DNA of 64,000 nucleotides from Aliisedimentitalea scapharcae (lineage in GTDB: Bacteria; Pseudomonadota; Alphaproteobacteria; Rhodobacterales; Rhodobacteraceae), in contig NZ_CP123584.1 in NCBI RefSeq assembly GCF_045277565.1, positions 2,976,001-3,040,000 on the forward strand, given 5' to 3'. The position numbers and the translations under genes were made by a program. This document shows, piece after piece, positions 35,305 to 43,539 of this stretch. Each line of letters begins with the position of its first letter. Positions within the stretch are counted from its first letter, which is position 1. The notes under the pieces were generated by a model. That model saw nothing but the letters and a program-made list of their open reading frames with translations, searched no databases and was not told the DNA's origin.

Positions 35305-35981
35305 CAGTTTTTCCCCTCATTCTGGGACCGGATTTCCTCCAGTTCATCTTCGACTTCGTGGCTGGCCACCATGCGATCCGTTTCGCCGCGCAGGATCTGC
35401 AGGGCCACCTGGCCAAAGCGGAACACCAACAGCAGCATCGACACCGGCAGCACCAGATACGGCACCACCTTGGGCAGCTTTTCATAGGCGTCGCCATAGT
35501 TGATCAGATCTTCGAGAAACCGCAGGAAACCAACCATGGGCACGTCCTGCACCTCGTAAAAACTCTGGCTGCGGGCCTTGAGATCCAGTCCAGTCGGGAA
35601 CCAGCGCCCCGAGGTGGGCGGCAGGTCTGCAAACACCGCCCAATAGTCATAGGCCCCTTTCAGCAACAGCAGCGAAAACACCAGACAGCAGGTGACTGAA
35701 ATCAACGCCAATACCCGGCGCGGTCCTGGTGTCAACATGTTCAGGATCGCATCGACCCCCAGATGGGCATGGGTCTTGACCGCATAGGATGCGCCCAAAA
35801 GCACCAGCCAGGCAAACAGGAACACGGTCAGTTCCAGGGCCCACAGAATGTTTGAATTGAAGGCGAAACGCGCCACGACATTGGCGAATGTGATAATTGT
35901 CATCAGGCCGATCAGCCCGGCGATCACCGTCTCTTCGATATGATTAATAAACCCGGACGGGCCGGTTTTTGCCCCCGACAT
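35304..35981 (-). CDS. dctQ: TRAP transporter small permease subunit
   Basis: A 225-aa DctQ-type protein with four transmembrane segments (IEETVIAGLIGLMTIITFANVV; LELTVFLFAWLVLLGASYAV; VLALISVTCCLVFSLLLLKG; VPYLVLPVSMLLLVFRFGQVAL). It is larger than many DctQ proteins because of the loop FADLPPTSGRWFPTGLDLKA and a charged C-terminal tail. It forms the membrane complex with DctM. The ATG at 35981 was chosen over an upstream in-frame start that crosses two hairpins. Confidence 0.9.
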   Translation of the reverse strand: MSGAKTGPSGFINHIEETVIAGLIGLMTIITFANVVARFAFNSNILWALELTVFLFAWLVLLGASYAVKTHAHLGVDAILNMLTPGPRRVLALISVTCCLVFSLLLLKGAYDYWAVFADLPPTSGRWFPTGLDLKARSQSFYEVQDVPMVGFLRFLEDLINYGDAYEKLPKVVPYLVLPVSMLLLVFRFGQVALQILRGETDRMVASHEVEDELEEIRSQNEGKN

Positions 35982-36018
35982 CGCACGTGTCCCCGCTTGT
36001 TGATTGTCTGGAAAAGGT

Positions 36019-36074
36019 GGCACCTGTCGCAGGTGCCAAAGTGCACAGAGCGCGCCCAAGTTGCGCGCTCTGTG
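36019..36074 (-). promoter_or_regulatory. two hairpins between dctP and dctQ
   Basis: A 12-bp perfect stem (36044-36055 with 36063-36074, arms CACAGAGCGCGC) is followed in the transcription direction by an 8-bp stem (GGCACCTG/CAGGTGCC, 36019-36037) and ACCTTTTCC. The pair looks like a leaky terminator that keeps permease expression below that of the binding protein. Confidence 0.65.
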
Positions 36075-36086
36075 TCATCGGCGGGT

Positions 36087-37088
36087 TCAGAGGCCCGCGT
36101 TGATGGCCTGAGCGGCGTCGATATTGTCCTGGCCGACATCGCCCGAGAACTGCTCCCAGACCGGGCGCATGGTATCGACCCATTCCTGGCGCTGCTCGCC
36201 GTTCAGTTGACGGATTTCACCACCGGCTTCGACGATCGACTGTTTGGCGGCTTCGTTCACAGCAGTGGATTCGGCATTCCGCACCTGGGTGACTTCGCCC
36301 AGAATGGTCAGGAACTGGTCACGTACGGCCGGATCCAGGCTGTCGAGCCAGTCAACGCTGGTCACCACTAGGTAATCAATGATGCCGTGGTTGGTTTCGG
36401 TCACGCCGTCCTGCACTTCAAAGAACTTCTTGCCGTAGATGTTGGACCAGGTGTTTTCCTGTCCATCGACAACGCCCTGCTGCAGGGCACCATAGACTTC
36501 GGAAAACGCCATTTTCTGCGGGCTGCCCCCGATGGCTTCCATCTGTGCAACCAGCACATCAGACGATTGGACCCGGAATTTCAATCCATTGGCATCCGAC
36601 GGAGACACCAGCGGCTTGTTGGCCGACATCTGTTTCATGCCATTGTGCCAATAGGCCAGACCCTGCAGGCCACGGCGCTGCATGCTGTCCAGCAGGGCCT
36701 GCCCGCTGTCCGACGCCTGAAAGGCATCGACGGCATCGACGTTCTTGAACATGAATGGCAGATCGAACAGACGGAACTGCTTGGTGAATTTCTCGAATTT
36801 CGACAGGCTGGGCGCGGCCAGTTGCACATCGCCCTGCAACATGGCTTCGAGCACCTTGTTATCATTGTACAACGTCGAGTTCGGGAACACCTCCATACAG
36901 GCGGTGCCGTTCATCTCTTCGTTGATGCGGGTCTCCAACAGCGATGCTGCGATCCCTTTGGGGTGTTTGTCTGTGTTGGTAACGTGGCTGAACTTGATCA
37001 CGATCTCGCCGTCATCACAGGCGGCCTGTGCGGTGCCTGCAGTGATGGTCAATGCGGTTGCGATAGCCGTAGCAGTAAGAAATTTCAT
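36087..37088 (-). CDS. dctP: TRAP transporter substrate-binding protein
   Basis: A 333-aa periplasmic DctP-type protein. The signal peptide MKFLTATAIATALTITAGTAQA is followed by the mature start ACDDGEIVIKFSHVT. Family features are GMKQMSANKPLVSPSDANGLKFRVQ, with the Arg that binds the ligand carboxylate (residue ~165), SEVYGALQQGVVDGQENTWSN and the long C-terminal helix. GGAGGAGCAACC leads into the ATG. It is the first gene of dctPQM, with paired palindromes upstream. The ligand is probably a C4-dicarboxylate, given the dctB/dctD neighbours, but other organic acids are possible. Confidence 0.94.
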   Translation of the reverse strand: MKFLTATAIATALTITAGTAQAACDDGEIVIKFSHVTNTDKHPKGIAASLLETRINEEMNGTACMEVFPNSTLYNDNKVLEAMLQGDVQLAAPSLSKFEKFTKQFRLFDLPFMFKNVDAVDAFQASDSGQALLDSMQRRGLQGLAYWHNGMKQMSANKPLVSPSDANGLKFRVQSSDVLVAQMEAIGGSPQKMAFSEVYGALQQGVVDGQENTWSNIYGKKFFEVQDGVTETNHGIIDYLVVTSVDWLDSLDPAVRDQFLTILGEVTQVRNAESTAVNEAAKQSIVEAGGEIRQLNGEQRQEWVDTMRPVWEQFSGDVGQDNIDAAQAINAGL

Positions 37089-37277
37089 GGTTGCTCCTCC
37101 CAGAAGTGTCATGGTCGTCCCCTTGCCAGGCGGCAAAGGGCCTCGCCACCAAAATCACGATTTAGCGAGAACCGCTCAAGCTTCGATCCGCATTATCCCG
37201 AAATGGATGGAAAACCATTTATTTACAGCGATCTACCGGAATCCGAAAGAAGCGGGGCACATGCATGATACCGGGCC

Positions 37278-37327
37278 TGTGTGAAAATCCGCACAGGTGT
37301 TTTGCAGCTTGTGCGGATTTTCGCACA
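37278..37327. promoter_or_regulatory. paired 18-bp palindromic activator sites upstream of dctP
   Basis: Two sites, TGTGTGAAAATCCGCACA (37278-37295) and TGTGCGGATTTTCGCACA (37310-37327), are inverted copies of each other (17 of 18 identical) and each is itself a TGTGCG-N6-CGCACA dyad. Their centres are 32 bp apart, about three helical turns. This is the layout of NtrC/DctD-type upstream activating sequences. They lie 190-240 bp before dctP, in a 387-bp gap that otherwise shows no gene. No properly spaced -24/-12 promoter was found. Confidence 0.75.
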
Positions 37328-37475
37328 GGCCACTTCCTGCCCCCGGTCTGTCAGAATCACCACATCTCGCCTTTGGCCTGGCTGTCCTTGGCCACGGGCC
37401 GCCAGGCCCAAGGCCCATGGGGCCGCATCTGTTGATGCGGCGTCGGGGTGCCGGAGGCCCCGGCGACCTGCCGCG

Positions 37476-38705
37476 TCAGCGCCGATAGTCCTCGGGGCGA
37501 ATGCCATACCGGGCCAGCTTGTCATAAAAGGTCTTGCGCGGCAGTTTCAGCGCCTCGGCGGCCGCAGTCGCCCGACCATTCTGGCGCCCCAGAGCCGCGA
37601 TCAACAACGAGCGTTCCACCTGGGCCATCTGTTCCGACAGCCCCAGATCCTGCGCCTGTCCGACTTCCTCGGGCATCCCCAGCACAAACCGCATCGCTGC
37701 CGACATCAGCGACCGTGCATTGCCCGGCCACTCCTGCGCCATCAAAGCGACCAGATGGTCGGGTGTGACTTCTGGTGTATCAATCCCTGCCTGTTCGGCG
37801 GCCTGCGCCACATAGTGGCGAAAAATCACCGGGATATCCTCGCGCCGCTCTGCCAGCGACGGGATCCGCACCCGCATCACATCCAGCCGATAAAACAGCT
37901 CGGCATGAAAACCGCCCTGTGCAACCAGCTCGGACAGATCCGTGGTGGTACCGGCAATAACCCGGGTGCCCGCCCCCCGCTCCAGTCGCTCCAACACCGT
38001 GTATTGCGTCGCCGTTGGCATTGCCGAAACATCGTCCAGAAACACCGACCCGCCCGCGCCTTCCTCACACAGGGCGGCAAACCCCTTGTCCGTCATCCCT
38101 GCCGCAGAGCGTTTGACAAACGGCCCCTGCCCCACGGGCGACATCAGATGAACCACCTCTGCCACCTTTGAAATACCGCTGCCCGAGGGGCCGATCACCA
38201 AAACCTCTGCCCCGGTCGGGGCGACGCTGCGCACCCGCGCCCGCAGGTCATCGGCCTGTTGCGAAACCCCGAACAACAGCCGCGCCGCCGGATCCCCGCT
38301 TTCCAGCTGACGTTTCAACTGGCGGTTTTCCAACACCAGCGACCGGGTCTTGAGCGCGCGTTCCAGAACCGCCAACAGATCCGCAGACGCGCAGGGTTTT
38401 TCCAGAAAATCAAACGCCCCCTGCCCCATGGCCCGCACCGCCATCGGAATGTCGCCCTCGCCGGTCAACAGGATCACCGGCAGCTCTGCATCCTGAGCAT
38501 GGGCATACTCCAGCAAATGGAACCCGTCCCGCCCCGGCATCCGGATATCGGACACGATCACCCCGTCAAACCCCGACGTGATCAAATCCTTGGCCGCCAC
38601 AAACGACCCGCTGGTGATCGCTTCCAGATCGGCCAATTCCAGCGTCTGGCCCAATGCCTCGCGGATATCGGCGTCATCATCCACCACCAGAACCTTGCGC
38701 GTCAT
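37476..38705 (-). CDS. dctD: DctD-like response regulator with degenerate AAA+ domain
   Basis: A 409-aa NtrC-architecture regulator: receiver domain with phospho-Asp53 (VSDIRMPG), a AAA+ domain and a Fis-type HTH (RATAAAEALKLPRKTFYDK). The AAA+ domain is unusual. The Walker A is GPSGSGIS (172-179), where the essential Lys is Ile. The GAFTGA loop that contacts sigma-54 and its surroundings (~30 residues between FVKRSAA and GGSVFLDDV) are missing. Walker B (VFLDD) and FYRLDVMRVRIPSLAER are kept. It should still bind the paired sites upstream of dctP and respond to DctB, but probably not through sigma-54. It overlaps dctB by 4 nt. Confidence 0.93.
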   Translation of the reverse strand: MTRKVLVVDDDADIREALGQTLELADLEAITSGSFVAAKDLITSGFDGVIVSDIRMPGRDGFHLLEYAHAQDAELPVILLTGEGDIPMAVRAMGQGAFDFLEKPCASADLLAVLERALKTRSLVLENRQLKRQLESGDPAARLLFGVSQQADDLRARVRSVAPTGAEVLVIGPSGSGISKVAEVVHLMSPVGQGPFVKRSAAGMTDKGFAALCEEGAGGSVFLDDVSAMPTATQYTVLERLERGAGTRVIAGTTTDLSELVAQGGFHAELFYRLDVMRVRIPSLAERREDIPVIFRHYVAQAAEQAGIDTPEVTPDHLVALMAQEWPGNARSLMSAAMRFVLGMPEEVGQAQDLGLSEQMAQVERSLLIAALGRQNGRATAAAEALKLPRKTFYDKLARYGIRPEDYRR

Positions 38706-40456
38706 GCGGCTTTCTCCTCGGACCAGTATTCCAATTCGACGGTGAACACCGCCCCGCCTCCGGGCGCGTTTACGCCGCCAATCTTGCCGCCAAAGCTTTG
38801 CACCAACCCATAAGAGATCGACAGCCCCAAACCCATGCCTTCCGATGATCCCACCGCCCGCGTCGTATAGAACGGCTCAAAGATCTTCTCCGGATCGGCA
38901 ATACCGGGACCCGTGTCGCGCACGGTCACGCTCAGCCGGTCACCCGTGTCCAGTGTCACGCTGATGCGTTTGTCCGCCCGCCCCACCATGGCGTCGGCGG
39001 CATTGTTGATCAGATTGACAAACACCTGCACCAGACGCACATCGCCGCCCCAGGCAAACACCGGGCCCATTGGCGGTGTCCACTCCAGCGTCACCGCGTC
39101 ACTGCGCAGCCGCGCTTCGGTCAATTCCGTGGCTGTGGCAATCACCTGCACCAGATCCACCTTGCCCATGGGTTCGCTTTCATTTCGGGCAAAGGCACGC
39201 AGGTTTTTAATAATCCGCGCCATCCGTGCGGCCATTTCGGATATCCGCCCCAGATTTTCGCCTGCCTTGCCGGTCTTGCCCCGCTGCATGAACGCCATGC
39301 CATTGTCTGCAAACTGTTGAATTGCCATCAACGGCTGGTTCAGCTCATGGCTGATCCCGGCCGACATTTGACCCAACGCGCTCAATTTGCCCGCCTGGAC
39401 CAATTCGGCCTGGGCCTGTTTCAGGGCGGCTTCGGCCTCCCTGCGTTCGCCAATCTCGCGGCGCAGCTGTTCGTTGGCCACCGACAGGGCCCGTGTGCGC
39501 TCATGCACTCTCCCCTCCAGCGCGGCATTGACCTCGGCCAATGCCCGGCGTCGCTCCGTGGTCATGTATAACATCGCACCAAAGGCCAGAAACACAGCGC
39601 CCAGCGCGGCAGCCTGCAACCAGGCGATCCGACGCGCCGGCGCAACATCGACCAGGATTTCGCCCACCATGCCGATCACCGGCAGATCGACCGCCTGATG
39701 CAACCCGGTCCGGGGCAGATAGGGTCCCCACCCGAGCTGCCAGATCTCATGCCCTCCAACACGCCAAGCGCGAAATTCCGGGGGCTCACCATCACCGGGA
39801 ACCAATCCCCCTCCTGCCTGCGGGCGGTGCCAAAACAGCAATTCCGACCGGTTCGAGATGAACACTTCGTTCCGGTCATCGGTAAAAAACACGGCAGGCA
39901 ACGACCCACGCCATGTCTGTTCCACGTCTTCGACATCCGCCGTCACAACCACAACGCCGCGCACCGCGCCGTCCGGTTCAAACACCGGCGACGCATAGAC
40001 ATAGGCGCGCCGACCCGGCGACCCAAAGATCCCGTGTTCGCTCCCCAGTGCCCCGTGCATCGCCCGTTGGAACGCAATGGATCGCGACACATCCGCCCCT
40101 GACACCTGTTGCGCGGCGACCAGAACCCGCCCCTGCGCGTTGGCAAACGCCACATCCAGCGCGCCGGTCTTGTCCGCAACTTCCACCAACAGGGCCTGCG
40201 CCGTTGCACGCCGGGCCACATCGTCTTGCAGGCCTTGCAGGCCCGGATGATCCGCCATCAAAACGGCCAGTTCCTGATACACCTGCAACTGGGTCGACAA
40301 CCGGTCACTGGCCAGCGCCAGATCCGCCTCGGCCTGCAACGCCAGTTGATCCAGCGCCTGGCGATACCCATAGGACCAGACAGCGCCGGTTATGCCCGCC
40401 ATGATCAGGGCGAACCCCAGAACGATCCATCGTCTATGCCATCGAAAATCAGTCAT
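38702..40456 (-). CDS. dctB: C4-dicarboxylate-type sensor histidine kinase
   Basis: A 584-aa membrane kinase. TM1 is about residues 9-29, followed by a ~240-residue periplasmic double-PAS-like (Cache) region and TM2 near WLQAAALGAVFLAFGAMLYM. A coiled coil then leads to the H-box SAGISHELNQPLMAIQQF, the N-box LINNAADAM, and G-boxes DTGPGIAD and GLGLSIS. This is the DctB layout. It senses a dicarboxylate in the periplasm and phosphorylates DctD. The start at 40456 removes an upstream extension that overlaps the divergent P450 promoter. Confidence 0.92.
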   Translation of the reverse strand: MTDFRWHRRWIVLGFALIMAGITGAVWSYGYRQALDQLALQAEADLALASDRLSTQLQVYQELAVLMADHPGLQGLQDDVARRATAQALLVEVADKTGALDVAFANAQGRVLVAAQQVSGADVSRSIAFQRAMHGALGSEHGIFGSPGRRAYVYASPVFEPDGAVRGVVVVTADVEDVEQTWRGSLPAVFFTDDRNEVFISNRSELLFWHRPQAGGGLVPGDGEPPEFRAWRVGGHEIWQLGWGPYLPRTGLHQAVDLPVIGMVGEILVDVAPARRIAWLQAAALGAVFLAFGAMLYMTTERRRALAEVNAALEGRVHERTRALSVANEQLRREIGERREAEAALKQAQAELVQAGKLSALGQMSAGISHELNQPLMAIQQFADNGMAFMQRGKTGKAGENLGRISEMAARMARIIKNLRAFARNESEPMGKVDLVQVIATATELTEARLRSDAVTLEWTPPMGPVFAWGGDVRLVQVFVNLINNAADAMVGRADKRISVTLDTGDRLSVTVRDTGPGIADPEKIFEPFYTTRAVGSSEGMGLGLSISYGLVQSFGGKIGGVNAPGGGAVFTVELEYWSEEKAA

Positions 40457-40517
40457 GGATCGAACCGTACCAAAGCCGCCCTTGCATTGACCAGTGCGTC
40501 CGCGCAAATGTCGCGCC

Positions 40518-41702
40518 ATGAAAACCATACGCCAATCCCCGCTTGATCCTGAATTCGTCCAGAATCCCTATCCGTTCTATGCGGCGACACGGGCGCAGGG
40601 GGGACTGCAGTTTTGGGAAGATTACGGGATGCCGGCCGCCTTCAAACATGCCGCCGTGCATGTTTTGTTGCGGGACCGGCGGCTGGGGCGCGAAGTTCCG
40701 CCCGAACTCAGACAAGCTGCCCCCGATCACCTCAAACCGTTCTATGACGTCGAAGACCACTCGATGCTCGAACTGGAGCCTCCCAGCCACACACGATTGC
40801 GCAAACTGGTGCTGCGTGCCTTTACCTCGCGCGAAGTCGAAGCGCTGAAGCCGGGGCTCGAATCCCTGTGCCACCAGTTGATAGATCAATTTTCTGATGC
40901 CCCCTTTGATCTGCTGGATGCCTATTGCGTTCAGATCCCCGTCATCGCCGTCTGCCGCCTCTTGGGCGTGCCCGAAACCATGGCCCCGCAGGTTCTGGAG
41001 TGGTCGCACGCCATGGTGGCGATGTATCAGGCGCGCCGCTCTGAGGCGATCGAACACCAGGCCGGACAGGCGGCAGCGGCATTTTCCGGCTATTTGCGCG
41101 ACTATATTGAACAGCGTCGCACAGACCCGCGCGATGACCTGATCACCCGCCTGATCGCAGCCACAGAAGACGGTGACCGGTTGTCCACGGACGAATTGAT
41201 CTCGACCTGCATCCTGCTGCTGAATGCCGGGCACGAGGCGTCGGTTCATGGCTTGGGCAATGGCGTCAAAACCCTTCTGGAACATGGTCCGGACCCGGTC
41301 TGGCTGACCCCCGAAGCAATAGAGAACACGGTCGAGGAAATCCTGCGCTTTGATCCGCCCCTGCATATGTTCACCCGCTATGCCTATGAGGACGTCGACA
41401 TCTTTGGCCACACGTTGAAACGCGGCGATCAGGTGGCTCTGCTGCTGGGCGCGGCCAATCGCGACCCGGCCGTCTGCGACGATCCGGATGACTTTGACCC
41501 GACCCGCCGCGCCAAAACCAATGTTGCCTTTGGTGGCGGATTGCATTTTTGTGTCGGGGCACCGCTGGCCCGTCTCGAACTGCAGGTCGCCCTGCCGATC
41601 CTGTTTGACCGCTGCCCCGGTCTGCGTCTCGCCGCCGCCCCCCGTTACAGCAACACCTATCACTTTCACGGACTGTCCCGGCTGATGGTTTCAACCACAT
41701 AA
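40518..41702 (+). CDS. cytochrome P450
   Basis: A soluble bacterial class I P450 of 394 aa. The heme-binding loop is FGGGLHFCVGAPLARLE (Cys ligand ~355) and the E-x-x-R is EILR (~280). The I-helix motif is AGHEAS, in which Ala replaces the conserved acid-alcohol Thr; P450eryF has a natural Ala at the same place and uses its substrate to deliver protons. The substrate is unknown; no dedicated ferredoxin gene is next to it (an fpr reductase lies 5 kb away). It is divergent from dctB with a 61-bp gap. Confidence 0.93.
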   Translation: MKTIRQSPLDPEFVQNPYPFYAATRAQGGLQFWEDYGMPAAFKHAAVHVLLRDRRLGREVPPELRQAAPDHLKPFYDVEDHSMLELEPPSHTRLRKLVLRAFTSREVEALKPGLESLCHQLIDQFSDAPFDLLDAYCVQIPVIAVCRLLGVPETMAPQVLEWSHAMVAMYQARRSEAIEHQAGQAAAAFSGYLRDYIEQRRTDPRDDLITRLIAATEDGDRLSTDELISTCILLLNAGHEASVHGLGNGVKTLLEHGPDPVWLTPEAIENTVEEILRFDPPLHMFTRYAYEDVDIFGHTLKRGDQVALLLGAANRDPAVCDDPDDFDPTRRAKTNVAFGGGLHFCVGAPLARLELQVALPILFDRCPGLRLAAAPRYSNTYHFHGLSRLMVSTT

Positions 41703-41800
41703 TTCTTGGGCGGTGCCTCGGTGCAGCTTGAACAACAGCATGCGCAAGCACACCGCTGGGTCGCGCCCGCCTCTTGGGTCTCGGGGCAGCCTCGGCAGGG

Positions 41801-42268
41801 TCAGGCTTCGATGGGCAGCATGGTTGTGGATTTGATTTCCTCCATCGACAACAACGCGGTGACATTATGCACCCGCACCTCGGAAATCAGCGCCTGATAG
41901 AATTTGTCATAGGCCCGCGCGTTCTGCACCCGCACCTTGAGGATATAGTCGATATCCCCCGCCAACCGGTGTGCTTCCTGGACCTCGGGTCGGTCACGCA
42001 ACGCTTTGAGAAACCGCGACTGCCAATCCGCCTCATGTTCCGATGTTCGGATCAGAACAAAGAAACAGGCCTCGAATCCCAACGCCTCGGCATCCAGCAC
42101 CACAGTCTGCTGTCCAATCACCCCGCCATCGCGCAATTTGCGGATTCTGTTCCACACCGGGGTCTTGGAAGACCCCACCTGTTTGGCGATTTCGTCCAGC
42201 GATTGCCCCGCATCGCGTTGCAGCTCCGCCAAAATTTTCCGATCCGTGGCGTCGATCCGTACCGTCAT
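41801..42268 (-). CDS. Lrp/AsnC family transcriptional regulator
   Basis: A 155-aa protein. The N-terminal HTH (IDATDRKILAELQRDAGQS; DEIAKQVGSSKTPVWNRIRK) is followed by an RAM/AsnC effector domain (RTSEHEADWQSRFLKAL; AHRLAGDIDYILKVRVQNA). It is divergent from the cobA-cysIH operon (141-bp gap), a conserved arrangement in Rhodobacterales, so I infer that it controls sulfite/sulfate assimilation, possibly in response to a sulfur amino acid. Confidence 0.92.
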   Translation of the reverse strand: MTVRIDATDRKILAELQRDAGQSLDEIAKQVGSSKTPVWNRIRKLRDGGVIGQQTVVLDAEALGFEACFFVLIRTSEHEADWQSRFLKALRDRPEVQEAHRLAGDIDYILKVRVQNARAYDKFYQALISEVRVHNVTALLSMEEIKSTTMLPIEA

Positions 42269-42409
42269 TCTCGTATTCCTCAGTTTTCAGGACCAACCCA
42301 TCCGATTTTCCAATCACCTGGAACAATCATCCTTATTTGGATCGGCATATAGCGATTTGGTGGGAATATTTCCTATATAGTACCGCAAGTCAAACACAGG
42401 AATCGGAGC

Positions 42410-43231
42410 ATGGCCATGACCGCCACAGGAACAGACATTTCGACAACCGCGCCGACCCGGGCCGGATTGTCCTGTCTGTGTGCCGGTCAGGTCGCGTTTG
42501 TCGGCTCTGGCCCCGGTGATCCGGATCTGCTGACCGTCAAGGCGCTGCGCGCGCTTCAGGACGCGGATGTGATCCTGTTTGATCGTCTGGTCAGCGACGA
42601 GATCCTGGCCCTGGCCGGACCGGACGCGGCGTTGGAAAATGTCGGCAAGGAGGGGTTTGGCCCCCAGATCAGCCAGGACGACATCTGTGCCCGCCTGGTG
42701 GTTCATGCCCTGGCCGGCAAAAAGGTCGTGCGTCTGAAGTCGGGCGACCCCACCATCTTTGGCCGTCTGGACGAAGAGCTCACCGCGGTCGAAGCCGCCG
42801 GGATCGGGTTCACGATCGTGCCCGGCATCACCGCCGCATCGGCTGCCGTGGCCGGGATTGGTCAAAGCCTGACCCAACGTGGGCGCAATTCATCCGTGCG
42901 GTTCCTGACCGGCCATGATGTCCAGGGCTTTGCCGATCACGATTGGGTCGCGCTGGCGCGTCCGGGCGCAGTTGCCGCCATCTACATGGGCAAGAAATCC
43001 GCCCGCTTCGTTCAGGGCCGCCTGATCATGCATGGCGGTGATCGCACCACGCCTGTGACCGTGATCGAAAACGCATCTCGCCGCGATCAGCGGGTGCTCG
43101 AGACAACCCTGGGCCATCTGGCCAACGATCTCGCCGAGGCCCGCTTTGACGGTCCGGCGCTCACTTTTCTGGGACTGGCCCCACGCGCAAGCGTCGCCGC
43201 CCTCACCGATCTCAAGATGGAGCTTGCATAA
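42410..43231 (+). CDS. cobA: uroporphyrinogen-III C-methyltransferase
   Basis: A 273-aa SUMT. Family motifs are AFVGSGPGDPDLLTVKALRAL (~22-42), DVILFDRLVSDEIL, RLKSGDPTIFGRLDEEL (~105) and VPGITAASAAVAGIG (~135). It methylates uroporphyrinogen III to precorrin-2, the precursor of siroheme needed by the CysI encoded two genes later. It has only the methyltransferase part, without the CysG dehydrogenase/chelatase domain. Two ATG codons 6 nt apart are possible starts; the second (42416) has better spacing from GGAG. Confidence 0.93.
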   Translation: MAMTATGTDISTTAPTRAGLSCLCAGQVAFVGSGPGDPDLLTVKALRALQDADVILFDRLVSDEILALAGPDAALENVGKEGFGPQISQDDICARLVVHALAGKKVVRLKSGDPTIFGRLDEELTAVEAAGIGFTIVPGITAASAAVAGIGQSLTQRGRNSSVRFLTGHDVQGFADHDWVALARPGAVAAIYMGKKSARFVQGRLIMHGGDRTTPVTVIENASRRDQRVLETTLGHLANDLAEARFDGPALTFLGLAPRASVAALTDLKMELA

Positions 43232-43539
43232 TGGCCCGCGCATTCACCCCAAAAGTCGTCACCGCCAACGATCTGATCGAAGGCGATGTGATCTATATGA
43301 CGGCCGATGACAGCTGGACCCGCAATCTGGCCGAGGCCGAATTGATCACTGACGAAGCCGATGCACAGATCCGTCTGCTGGACGCGCAACGTCAGGCCGT
43401 GCGCGTCGTTGGTGCCTATCTGGCCGATGCCAAACCGGGGCTGAACGGCCCGGAACCCACCCACTTCCGCGAAGATTTCCGCCGCACCGGCCCTTCGAAC
43501 TACGCCCACGGCAAGCAGGAGGCGCAAGCCAATGTATAA
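43231..43539 (+). CDS. DUF2849 domain protein
   Basis: A 102-aa protein of the DUF2849 family (opening PKVVTANDLIEGDVIYMTAD), with conserved HFREDFRRTGPSNY near the C-terminus. It overlaps cobA by 1 nt and cysI by 8 nt. The family is found almost only beside sulfite reductase genes, so a role in CysI function or assembly is likely. It has no membrane segments and no cysteine. Confidence 0.88.
   Translation: MARAFTPKVVTANDLIEGDVIYMTADDSWTRNLAEAELITDEADAQIRLLDAQRQAVRVVGAYLADAKPGLNGPEPTHFREDFRRTGPSNYAHGKQEAQANV

Noticed and set aside
37116..37140. Possible sigma-54 promoter (TGGC...TTTGC on the minus strand) before dctP
   Set aside because: The GG and GC elements are 11 nt apart instead of the strict 10, and the linked DctD lacks the sigma-54 contact loop.
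40449..41669. 406-codon minus-strand frame opposite the P450 gene
   Set aside because: The plus strand encodes a clear cytochrome P450; the minus frame is an antisense artefact.
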